Shown one piece after another: positions 52,554 to 62,958 of a DNA stretch of 64,000 nucleotides (the first letter of the stretch is position 1; each line of letters starts with the position of its first letter). Source of the DNA: Emiliania huxleyi CCMP1516 (Eukaryota; Haptophyta; Isochrysidales; Noelaerhabdaceae); NCBI RefSeq assembly GCF_000372725.1, contig NW_005201613.1:227165-291164 (forward strand), written 5' to 3'. Under the pieces are notes generated by a model. The model saw nothing but the letters and a program-made list of their open reading frames with translations, was not told the DNA's origin and ran no database searches. Position numbers and translations under genes: made by a program.

Positions 52554-52770
52554 GGGGGGTACGGAAGGGGGATATGGGGGGATGGACGTTGGAAATCTGG
52601 GCTGGGTCAGATTCCTGAACTAGATTCTCGGATGCTGGAATCTCAGATTCTCGCTTTTCAGATCATCTACAGCGCCCCGCCCCCGCCCATGTTCATTGGC
52701 AAACGAAAACTTGTTCCCCCAGCCCGTACCCCCGCTGCATTTGGCGAGCGCCACCTCCTCCCTGGCGACG
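52554..52770. promoter_or_regulatory. Putative bidirectional promoter
   Basis: Only 217 bp separate the divergent starts of the GATase-ALDH fusion (minus) and the TauD-like gene (plus). It contains a GATTC-rich patch (AGATTCCTGAACTAGATTC, then AATCTCAGATTCTCG) near 52610-52655 and CATTGGC near 52695. No TATA box is obvious. Confidence 0.45.
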
Positions 52771-53691
52771 ATGAGGGCGCTGCGAGGTGTCAGCCGCCGT
52801 CTATCCACGCCGGCGCTCAAGCCACCGTCCGCCCACGCGCTCGGCTGGCGCGTCACGCCGGTCGCCCACGCCCTGGGAGCCGAAATTGAGGGCGCCGACC
52901 TCTCTCACATCGGTGCCACCGAGTTTGCGGCGGTCCGCGAGGCGCTCCTTCAGTACGAGGTGATCTTCTTCCGCGATCAGGCGTCCTTCGATCCGGCAGC
53001 GCACCGCGCGCTCGCCCAGCTCTTTGGAGGCGTGCAGACGCACCCCGCATACGCCACCGTCGAGGGCTTCCCAGAGATCACGATCCTGGAGAATGACCGC
53101 GAGCGGCCGTCGCTGATCGAAAAGTGGCACACCGACATGACGTTCCGACCGCGACCGCCACTCGGGTCGATCCTGCACGGCATCGTCATTCCCGACGGCG
53201 GGCGCGGCGACACCGAGTTCCTCTCGATGTCGGCGGCGTTCGAGGCGCTCGAGCCGAGCCTGCGGCGGCGGCTTGCGGGGCTCGAGGCGGAGCACTCGTT
53301 CGAGCACGGCTTCAAGGAGAGCCTGTCGCAGCCGGGCGGGCGCCAGCGGCTGGCGCAAGCCCTGGCCGATAACCCGCCGGTGACGCACCCGGTCGTGCGG
53401 ACCCACCCAGAGAGCGGCCGGCAGAGCCTCTTCGTCAACGGGCTCTTCACCACGCGCATCTTGGGGCTCGGCGAGGGCGAGTCGGCGGAGCTGCTCGGCT
53501 TCCTGCAGGAGCACATGGAGCAGCCGCGCTTCCGCTGCCGCTTCCGCTGGCGCCCCCACTCGGTCGCCATCTGGGACAACCGGCTGACGCAGCACCGGCC
53601 GGTGAACGACTACTGGCCTTCGCACCGAAAGCTGCAGCGCATCACCATCGACGGCGACCGCCCCTTCTACCGCGCCGCGGAGGCGGCCTAG
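52771..53691 (+). CDS. TauD/TfdA-family 2OG dioxygenase
   Basis: 306 residues from the ATG at 52771, single exon. The N-terminus MRALRGVSRRLSTPALKPP looks like a mitochondrial presequence. The domain is complete: ALGAEIEGADLSHI, VIFFRDQ, the metal pair in EKWHTDMTF, the central strand THPESGRQSLFVN, and the distal His and 2OG-binding Arg in IWDNRLTQHRPVNDYW and SHRKLQRITIDGD. Relatives oxidise taurine, alpha-ketoglutarate-dependent herbicides or alkyl sulfates; the substrate here is open. It shares a short divergent promoter with the GATase-ALDH fusion, hinting at co-regulated amine or sulfonate catabolism. Confidence 0.9.
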   Translation: MRALRGVSRRLSTPALKPPSAHALGWRVTPVAHALGAEIEGADLSHIGATEFAAVREALLQYEVIFFRDQASFDPAAHRALAQLFGGVQTHPAYATVEGFPEITILENDRERPSLIEKWHTDMTFRPRPPLGSILHGIVIPDGGRGDTEFLSMSAAFEALEPSLRRRLAGLEAEHSFEHGFKESLSQPGGRQRLAQALADNPPVTHPVVRTHPESGRQSLFVNGLFTTRILGLGEGESAELLGFLQEHMEQPRFRCRFRWRPHSVAIWDNRLTQHRPVNDYWPSHRKLQRITIDGDRPFYRAAEAA

Positions 53692-54460
53692 GAACGGCAG
53701 CGGGCGGTGTTCGTAGAATCGTCGTAGTCTACCCTGCGCCCTTGTGGAGCGCAAGTTGCTTCATGCGTAGGTGTCGGTTTTCTTCTTTGGTGTACCTGTG
53801 CTAGTGCCATGTCCCGTGCAATATGGATCAAGATTCTTTGAAAAGCGTCGATTTTTGCCAAGGGAACTATTTTTAACACCATTGACGTGCATTTCAGCCT
53901 GCATTTCCAGCGAGCAAAAAGGCCTAGGGAATTGTTTTGAAAAAAGAAATCAAATCGGGCCGACACGACTCGGACTCGCCTCCTGCGCTGCCGGGCTCCG
54001 GGCAGGATGTCCAGCGCGCTGAATTTAATCGCAAACAACCATCCACTGCGTCGGCCGTCCCATTCCGCCGAATCGCTTCGCACGCTGCGACGCCCTGCGG
54101 CGCACGGTCGTCGCTGGAGCGCAGCCGCACCCCTTGAGACACAAAAGGTGACCGGCAACCTGGTAAATTCTAGCTTGATTACCTGGTTATTCTTGTGAGA
54201 GTTGTATCAAAAGTAGCCATAACAAAAAGAATACAGTCCGTGACTCCCCCCTTCCGTCAGCGCGTGCAGAACAAACTCAGCTCAGAAGTGTCTTTCGAAA
54301 AGACAGTCGGCCCATTGGGTCCAGTCTGTCTACGCACTCGGCTGGCGAGCACACATTATGTGCCGGTAACCATAGCCAACCTGAACTGCGTTCGCATTTG
54401 GGCGGCCATCGCCACACTCCCTAGCTCAACTGTCGACCCTAACGGGTCGCCAGCCGATCG
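53692..54460. other. Intergenic, no supported gene
   Basis: AT-richer than the flanking genes, with short frames only. Nothing recognised. Confidence 0.5.
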
Positions 54461-54771
54461 TCATCCATGAACTACGTTACAACCGTCGTCGGGAGTGCAG
54501 ATAGCCTTGTCATCCCAATTTTTCGCAGTGTACGTGAAATAGGTATTGCTTTCTTCAAAGAATTGTTTGAGGGTTGTGGCTGGTCCAGGCCTATCCCAAC
54601 CCTCTGGGAAATAGGAATTGATAGCGCGATGCATGTTGTTGACAATGCCCCTGTCCTGACCCATGTAATAAGATTGAGGATCCGCCTTGCAATATTGTTG
54701 GTCTTCACACAATGGCTTCAGGTTTACTTTCGCGCATTCGTCAATCATGATCTCGTCGAAGCCGAGAGCTC
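54461..54771 (-). CDS. Terminal exon of an unknown gene
   Basis: About 103 residues after a CAG acceptor at 54772-54774: ALGFDEIMIDECAKVNLKPL, then QQYCKADPQSYYMGQDRGIV, then KQFFEESNTYFTYTAKNWDD and CTPDDGCNV, then stop. Composition is protein-like with several Cys and aromatic residues, and GC content is lower than in neighbouring genes. No family is recognised and the upstream exons were not found. An ATG-initiated 95-residue version starts at 54748. Confidence 0.45.
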
Positions 54772-54839
54772 CTGCGCAACGGTGTGGGATATTTGGATGT
54801 CGCGATGTGTATCATATGAGCGTCATTTTGTACCCACCC

Positions 54840-54985
54840 CCCCTACTTCGTGGGGACCCCCCAGCCGGTTCGTCGTCGGTGGTCTGCCCCCGAGGTGGAC
54901 CGGACCCCCCCTCCGGTCGGTCGCTCTCTCGGCGGCGTGAGGTGTGACGACCGACCCCCCCCTCGGTCGGTGCCCATGCCGTGAG
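54840..54985. repeat. C-tract hairpin repeat, copy 1
   Basis: Two short inverted repeats with C-tract centres: GGACCGGA-C7-TCCGGTCGG and ACCGAC-C8-TCGGTCGG. Both types recur together at 61895-62035 with similar spacing. Confidence 0.7.
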
Positions 54986-55362
54986 CCCCTCAATCAAACG
55001 CACTTGTAACCAGTGGTGCTGTCCTTGCGGATAGCTGGGATCAGCACGAGTTCGTCTTTGGAGGGCTGGGACTCGCGGTGAGCCATTTTGGAGCGACTCG
55101 GAGCGCAAGGCGGCAGCGGGGCAAAATCGCCTGTCAACAAGCCCGAAGAAGAAAAACGCGGCGAGGCAAGACTGTCAAAAGGATCCAGAGAGGAGTTTCG
55201 AGTAATGCACATCACGTATCACCTCTCCAGCCTGTCCAGCCTTGGCTCGATCCTGCGTGCGTGTTAGAGAGGCGACAAACAGTCAGGCCACGACTGGACC
55301 ACCCGACTTATGGCGCGGTGGCGCGCCGGCTGGACCAACTATATACTTCGCCTGGGTTACGC

Positions 55363-58300
55363 TCAGACCTCTGAGTACAAGATGCGAGCTTGCGCCGCCG
55401 ACTCTTCCTCTTGGACCTGCGCAACTTGGTCGCGCGCCGACTGCTCCTGCTCCTGCTGCTCCGCCTTTGAAGAGGAGCCGCGGGGCTGCGTCGTTCGAGC
55501 GAGGGCGGTGACGCGGCGCACGCGCGACTGAGCAGTCTGCTTGGTCGCGCCGAGCGCCTGTGCGAGGAGGGCGTGCGACACCTGCCGGTGCGGATCCGCA
55601 TGGCAGCCGACGGCGAGATCGTTGTACAGCCCATCGGAGATCAGGTCGCGTGGCGTCACCTCAAAAAAGTGGCCGAAGATGCAGCCGCCGCGCACGGCGT
55701 CGTTCTCGTGCGCCATGACGATCGGCAGCCTGGCGCTGCGCGCGGCGCGCACCTGCTCTGCGAGCGCCTCGGCGCCATCGCCGGCCCACGTCGATCTCTT
55801 CAGGTAGAGGAGCATGTGCGTCGCCTCGTCGCCGCCTCGGCCGCTCGCGCGCGGCAACGAGGAGAGGCGCGAGGGCGTTGTGTCGGTGACGGAGATGCTG
55901 CCAGCCACGGCCGCCGCAACCGCATCGGCGAGATCGCGCGCCCCGTCGTTCAAAGTCGAGGCCCAGAGAACCACCGGCTTGGGGAAGGCGAGGCCGTCAA
56001 CTCGGAGCTCGCCCGGGATGCACAGGGGTAGCTCCTTTTCGCCCTCGTACTTTGGCGTCTTCAGCAGCAGCGCCTCGGCGATGACCTTGAGCGAGACGTG
56101 CTGGAAGTCCTCGATCCGATGCCACACCACCATCGGCCAGCCGGCGTCAAAGATGGCGGCCTGCAGCTCCTCGGGGCACTCGGATCGCAGCTCGGCGAGC
56201 GTGCCTCCGCCCTTGTCCGGGTCTGCTTCGTGGACGAGCACCAGCGGCTTGCCCATCTCCAGCGCGGCGCGGATCTCGCGCAGGCAGTTTGTCGAGCGCA
56301 GGTAGCCCCGCGACAGGAAGCAGAGCACCACTTGTGAGCGACCAATGTACGCCTCCAGCTCTCCGATGTTTTTGAGGTCGTCGATGTCCAGAAAGATCTC
56401 ACAGCCGGGGAGGAACTGCTGGAGCTCGTTCTTGATGACGGCGACGGCATCCTAAGGAAGGTGAGGGCGGGTGAGTCCCACACCCATTGAAGATGGGAGG
56501 GCGCGGGGGGCAAGGGGGTGTCAGGACTGGTGAGGCGATGGGTTGGCAAACCTGCCCCGTGCTCCAGACGTGGCTAAGGAAGAGGTGCCACTGCTGGCCA
56601 CCGGCGAGGGTGATGCCGTCGCGCATCGGCTCACGGCCTGAAGAGACGAGCCGCATGGTAGGTGCCCTCCGGGCGCTGACCACCGACACGATAATGACGA
56701 CCAGCGAGACAGCGAGCATGGCGGCGGTGAGGACGATGACAAATGTCGTGGCGCTGATAAAGCTCTCAAAGCCAACGAGCTTATAGCACATCTTGTCGTC
56801 GTACGTGTTGCTTTCGCAGAGCTGCAGTGGGCGGGGACGGGCGATGAGACTGATGAAGGTGGACGGGAGAGAGAGTGGGAGAGTAGAGATCACGCACCTG
56901 GATGACCACCCCCGCGCAGAAGCAGCAGGTGAGCATCAAGTTGGCGACGCACGCCAGGTAGAGGTCGTCTGAGCGCCGGTAGGGGCGGGCGAGGGCTAAG
57001 ATGGTCGCAAACATGGCCGAGACGATGGCGGCGACGACGAGGCGCTGGAGCTTGACCGAGCCGTTCTCTCGATCGATGAAGAGCACCATCGAGGTGAGAA
57101 AGGTCTTGCGGGTCAGGTCGATCACCTATTCTCAGACCCGTGACGCTCTCACGAGAAATGTCAAGCCTCCCTTTTACTGTGCGCCGCCGCACACCTCCCA
57201 GAAGAGGAAGCTGGCGGAGTAGTCCCGCCAGAGGAAGCTCGTCGCGGTAGTCAACGGGGTCGCGCGCTGCGCCGTTACTGGAGCTCGGACGCGGAGCAGA
57301 AGCGCCAAAAAGCTGACCGGTACGAGTACAGGCCAGAGGCCAAAGAAGGACCAGAAGTAGGCGCGCAGCTCGCTCGAGCCGTCCTCCCAGTCGGGACCCG
57401 CGTTGCACTTGAGCGAGGTGTCGGTGAGCAGGAAGCTGATCCGCGTCTCCAACGCGTCATCGTAGCCAAAAGACTTGCACAAGATGGCGCCAAAGATGGA
57501 GCGCGAGACGGAGGGCAGGACCAGGTAGAAGATGAAGATGGCCCAATAGAGGAGAAGGCCGAGGGTCTTGCGGTCAAACGCCCCCCAGAAGGCCGAGCGA
57601 GGACCGGCGCCCGTGGATAGGTTGAGTAGCACCGACCGGGCCAGGATGGCGACCGACACAAAGGCCACGGCGACATACGGCCAAAGGCCCGCGATGAGCA
57701 ACCGACTAGCCATGCTGCCGAGGCAGCTGCCAGGAATGGCGAGCTCGAACACGTCCAGACTGAATGCGTTCAGCCAGCTTGTAAAGCGCTCATTAAGGCG
57801 GACGCCGTACACGGCGCCGAGGGTACTGCTCACCTGGTAGAAGCTCACGATGATCTTGAACTTGGGCTGCAAGCCAGCCTCGTCCGCCCGGCGCCAAAGC
57901 CACCGGCGCCGGATCGCGGCGTAGGTGCCGGCGAGGACCGCAAGCGCGCAGGCGGAGACGAGAGCCACCACGACGGTACGCCCGGTCGACGGGCAGGCGG
58001 CGCACTGCCCCTTGGCGCGGCTAAAGTACTCTGAGGGAGCGACGCACCCCTCGCAAAGGGGGCCCGTGTGGCCCCGGGTGCAATAGGGATCGCTTCCCTC
58101 TTCCGCATTGCGAGGAAGCTGCAAGCTGGCTCCGACGCCAGGGTCTGATCCGATGCACGTCTCTGAGTCGCATGGGTAAAGCTCCGAGGTGCTGAGAGAG
58201 GCGCGCCAGTAGCCGGGTGGTACACCGAGCGACTCTAGTGTGGTGCCGGTAGCATTGCATGTGGCGTACGGCGGGCACGGCTTGCATTGCTCGGTCGGGT

Positions 58301-60720
58301 TCTGGAAGATATCGGCTGGATCGGTGGTCGCGTCCCGGTAGTAGCCCTCCTTGCAGAAGGAGCAAGTGGCGTTGCCGCTCTCGCTGCTCCGCGGGAACGG
58401 ACAGGGGACGCACTGCGAGAGGCCCTTACTCGCCGCGTAGGTGCCCGCCTCGCACTGCTCGCATGAGTGGCTACCTTGACTCGAGTAGGACCCCGTGGGG
58501 CAGTCCGTGCACTCACTCAGCCCGGGCTCGTCGCCAAACGTCCCTGCACGGCAGCTCGCGCACGTCTCGCTGCTGTTTGCGCCGGCGGTCGGGCTGGAGG
58601 TTCCGGGGGGGCACTGCTGACAGGCGTCGGGTGAGCTGCTTCCCGTGTTCTCGTTGTAGCTCCCCGCACGGCAGGGCGTGAAGCCGCCGCCGAAATTTTC
58701 GGTGTCATCGCAGTATCCACCCGCGGCACACAAGTCGCACGACGTCTGTCCGCGCTCCGCCTGGAACTCGCCAGCAGGGCATTGCACGCACGCAGCCTGG
58801 CCGGTGAGGTTCTGGTACTCCCCTGCGGCACAGTCGAAGGGCCGGACGGTGCCTTCCTTCGGGCAGAAGCTTCCCGCGGGGCACTCGGCGCAGCTGGTGG
58901 CGTTGAGCTGATCGGCGAATGTGCCAGGAGGACACGCGTCGCAGGAGCGGACCGCGCCGGCTGTGGACTGGCTCGTCCCTGGGGAGCAAGGGATGCACGA
59001 CTCGGCACTGGCTGCGCCCGTCACGGGCATATAGAAGCCCGGTGCACATGGGAGCGGTTCCGCTGTGCCCAGGGGACAAAAGTAGCCTCTGTCACATGGA
59101 CCGACGCAGGTGGCTTTGTCGAGGCCGCTCGTGTCCCCATAGTAGCCAGCGGAGCAAAGGTAGCACTCGGGGGCGCTGAAGTCGCCTTCGAAGGCGCCTT
59201 GGCGCGGCATCCAGCGGCCCAAGCGGCACTCCCAGTCTATCGGCGAGTCGGTCTGTATCGTCTTGCCGTCGCCAGCGGTATTGCCGGTGAAGGAGGCGTC
59301 GCGAATCGAGGAACCTTGTTTGAGTTCTGCCAGGAACAGCACCGAGCCTGAGATATCCGCTCTGTTGTCGATGAAGTCGACACCCGCGATGGAGAGGGAC
59401 TCGATGTCATACGCGGCGACGACGCCGCCGTACTGCGGTTGCGAGGAGAGAGCGGCGTGAGGTCAGCCGTGGCCCGTATATCTCGCCCTGTGCTCCAGGG
59501 AGGCTAGCTCTACGCGGCGCACAGAAGCAGAGCAGTCCCTCACGGTCGTGTCGATGATCTCGACGTCGCCTGCGCCGTTCGCGTTCACAACGCCGCCGAG
59601 CCCGCCCGCCCCGTTGACGAGGGTCAGCCCCCGCAGGGTGAGGCTGCAACGGCCCAAGAGGCTAAAGAGCCCGGTCTCTCCCTGGCCGTCGAGCGTCGCG
59701 CCTTCGCCGCTGCTCGCGACCGTCACCTTGATGGTGGAGGCGCAACTGATCTGGCTGAACAGCTTGAAGTGCGCACTGGGCGGCAGGTAGATTGAGACGT
59801 CAGTGGCCGCCTGCGTGATCACGGAGCGGAGCTCGGCCTCGCTCGCCGCGGAGACATCGAAGCCAGGGAAGACTGGAGGCAGCGGCGGAGAGCGAGGCGG
59901 CGCCGGCGGTGGAGGCAATGAAGGCGGCGTTGGAGGCGGCGAAGGCGGCGAAGTCGGCCGGGTCGCCCAGCAGATCTGATGACGGCAGAGGGAGAAGAGG
60001 CGTCAGAGAGGAGAAGGAAGAGGAGGCGAGAGAGCCCAGGGGGCGCGCCTTCCAGCCCGAGCTGACAAAGTCATCCGATCGCAGCGCTCGCTCCGCCCTC
60101 GATCGCCACTCGATGACGCCATCCCCAGGCACCATGCCCTGCGGCCCCGAGGTGCCGCAGTACTTCTTCCCGTTGACGGCGAGGTAGTCGTAGTAGCAGT
60201 CATCCGTGGGGTCGCCGTTGCCATCGTAGTCGGCGTAGGGATATAAGTCTCCCTCCACCTCAAAGGCGACCGTCTCCAGCTCGACCGGCGGCACGCCGCT
60301 GATGGTGCACTCCTCGTTGATGCCGTAGCTGTTCGGGTAGTTTGGCGACGTGGCGCACGAGCCGCCGTCGGTGAGCGAGCACGGGCCATCGACTTGAATT
60401 GCCTGCGCGCACGCGCCTGGGAACTGTGCCGCAATGAGTAGTAGCAGCAGCGTAGTGAGCACGTCGCGTCTCGATGAGCGACGCTCTACAACGCAGCTGC
60501 AACACGCAGCGAGGAGTAGCCAAGAGCCCACGATCGTCAACAGCAAAAGTCGCAGCGCTGCGCTCTCACGCCGGTAGCGCCGGTTGTGAATCTCCTTTGA
60601 GCGGCCCGCTGTGTCCTCGCTGTGGACGCTCACCTGGCACCACCAAAAGCATGCTGGGAAGCGCAGTGTGGAGACGTGTGGAGCAGAGGGATGGGTCGAG
60701 TCGCGGGCGTGGCGGCGCAT
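55363..60720 (-). CDS. CUB / cysteine-rich repeat membrane receptor with TIR-like tail
   Basis: Six exons join in frame: 60049-60720, 59523-59975, 57195-59432, 56898-57125, 56552-56821 and 55363-56451 (1,649 residues). Order: hydrophobic N-terminus (DVLTTLLLLLIAAQF); CUB domain (SCATSPNYPNSYG, then GVIEWRS); proline-rich linker; parallel-beta-like region (GATLDGQGETGLFSLLGRCS); a long series of GCC2/GCC3 ephrin-receptor-like Cys repeats (CPPGTFADQLNATSCAECPA type); about seven to nine membrane helices including PSVSRSIFGAILCKSFGYDD and SMVLFIDRENGS; then TIR-like HLFLSHVWSTGQ, FLDIDDLKNIGELEAYI and FLSRGYLRSTNCLREI, where the Glu of CLREI matches the catalytic position of NADase TIRs. A Gln-rich tail ends the protein. 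The start at 60720 is the first suitable ATG; the frame stays open to 61494. Confidence 0.8.
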
Positions 60721-61894
60721 GGCGGACACCTGATCAAAGATGCCTTCCTTGCAGCCACTCTCGAGCCGCGGAGACGAGTCATCGGTGCAGGAGCTTGCCA
60801 GGTCTCCATCCGTCCGCGAGCTCTTCGACCATCCGATCGGCGTGGGCACCGCCGCTTCAGTTTGGGGTTGACTCAAACATCCTGGGTTTGGGGTTGACTC
60901 GAACATCCTGGGGTCGGCGAGCCGGGTGGAGCGGACCTCCGTTGGCCACGCTGAGTTCCTCAGCGAGGTGCCGATCGGCTGATCGATGGCCCGTTCACTC
61001 TGGAGGAGCAGGCAGTGCTGCTCCGCTCCTCCCGCTCGCCCGCTGAGCGCCGCCTTGGTCCTTGACGCATCGAGCGGGGCGAAGACGTCGATGGTCGACG
61101 CCTCAAGGGTCTTGCGAGGGGTGGTCACCGCAGTCGGCTCGCTCTTGACAAATTCTTGCCTTGGGACTCGAGAAGGGTTCACCAATCTGTCGATCGCCAG
61201 CGTGCACTCACCGCCAGCGTGTGCAAGAGAGACGAGAGGAAGAGAGAGGTTGACGAAAGCTATCGGGCACGAGATGATAAACTGTTGTGTGGCCGCGGCC
61301 GCGCTGAGGACGATGACGGCGGCGCTCATTGACAAGAGGAGAAGCGCGCTTTGGGTCAATCCTTCACGCGCCGCGATCAAGACGGCCGCGATTGCTGTCA
61401 CGCTCCTTTTTTTATTCTTTTTCTTTGTTTTTCTTTTAGCAATGGCTGCAACAGCCAGCCTACACAATGGGTGGCCAATGGCAGGAGTCTGCATGCAGGA
61501 CTTCAGTCACTGGCGCGGCCCCGGCCACGCACGGCCAGCCATGTGAGTCCGCGAGAGCAGCTGCTGTCCTGCTGAGGCTCTTCTTCCCTGCCTGCCTGTC
61601 TGCGCCTTGGTTGCGGCACGACGTTTTGTCCTCCCCTTAGAGATTTTTTTAGCAATAGGAATCATTCTGCTACCTGCTACCTGCTGTCCATCCCTCACGA
61701 TGACTTGCCAGAGAGCTTGATCGACACATCGCCGCCGCCGTCACCGGGCTCATCGGCTTCCGAGTCGCTCAAGCGACAGCGAATGGCAATCGATCCGGGT
61801 GCTGGACGCCGCTTCTCAGTTTTAGAGATACCGCATTTAGAGATTACTAATTTATTCACGCGGGCTGCGGCGAGCATGTGCGGTGTGACCCTCG
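60721..61894. other. Upstream region of the receptor gene
   Basis: On the minus strand the receptor frame stays open to an ATG at 61494, with hydrophobic stretches (SMSAAVIVLSAAAATQQF) that could be an alternative signal sequence. A duplicated TTGGGGTTGACTC segment lies at 60870-60900. No separate gene was recognised. Confidence 0.4.
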
Positions 61895-62035
61895 AGCCAA
61901 CCCGACCGACCCCCCCCCTCGGTCTGCGCTCCAGCCTCCACTGCGCTCCGACCGACCGGACCCCCCCTCCGGTCTGCGGTCTTCCGCGGCCGCCGACCGG
62001 ACAACCCCTCTGCGGCCTGCGGTCGGTCGGTCTGC
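61895..62035. repeat. C-tract hairpin repeat, copy 2
   Basis: Contains CCGACCGA-C8-TCGGTC, GACCGGA-C6-TCCGGTC and a third unit ending TGCGGTCGGTCGG. It matches the pair of inverted repeats at 54840-54985. Confidence 0.7.
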
Positions 62036-62314
62036 GCTGGGCGCTCAAACCGCGAAGTCGGCCTGTTCACCACAAGATATGACGCGCATATAACGGTGAG
62101 GATATTTTGGATGTCGTTGTGCGCGTGGCACACAAACTCCGGGTAACCGCTTCATTGTAGAAGAAGACCACGGTAGGAGATTTCTCCGCGCGCGCCCCCG
62201 GATCGGGGCACCCCCGACCGCGACCCAACTCTCCAAGACAAGCCGTCGTCGCAGCCACACGAGCCACCCCCGCCGCAGGGGCCCGCAGCCGGAAATCTCC
62301 CGCGCTCCTCGCGC

Positions 62315-62921
62315 TCACCACTTGCCCTTGCCGCCCTTCTTCTTGTTGGACCGCTTGCTCGAGGCGGCCGACGCGGCCGCCGCCGCCGCCTCGGCGCGCG
62401 CCTCCGCCTCGGCCTTGGCGCGGTTGCGCGCCTTCTCCTCCTCGCTCAGCTCCTTGACGTTGGTCGTCGCCCGGTCGTCGACGCGCGCGGCGCCCGAGGT
62501 GGAGCCCTGCGGCCCGCGCGCGATCCGGTTCTTGTCTTTCTTGCGCGGCCGGTAGTTTGAGCGCTCGCGCTTCGGCAGCCAGCGCTCCGGGTCGGGCGGC
62601 GGCGTCTTTTGCGGGGTCTCGGGGTCGAACCCCTTGGGGTACCGCGGCTTGGAGCGCCTCGACCGCCTCTTCTTCCGCAGCCGCCCGCCCCGCGCCTCGC
62701 CACCGCCGCCCGACCCGCCCTCGCCGCCCGCCGCCGCCGCCCTGCCGGAGTCGGCGGGCGCGGCGTCGGCGGCGCGCTTGGCGGCGCGCGGGAGCGTCGC
62801 CTGCTCGAGCGCCTCTGCGTCGATCGGCCCGCCCTCCTCTTCCTCGAGCGGCGGGCACCTGCCGCAGTAGGATCGATGAGTCGGTCTACCGGATTGGGTC
62901 TAGGGGCACGCCAATCCGACA

Positions 62922-62958
<37 letters not shown>

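Noticed and set aside
60721-61494. N-terminal extension of the receptor to the ATG at 61494
   Set aside because: The frame is open, but the text shows no domain and the hydrophobic leader near the CUB domain suffices as signal sequence. Kept as an alternative only.
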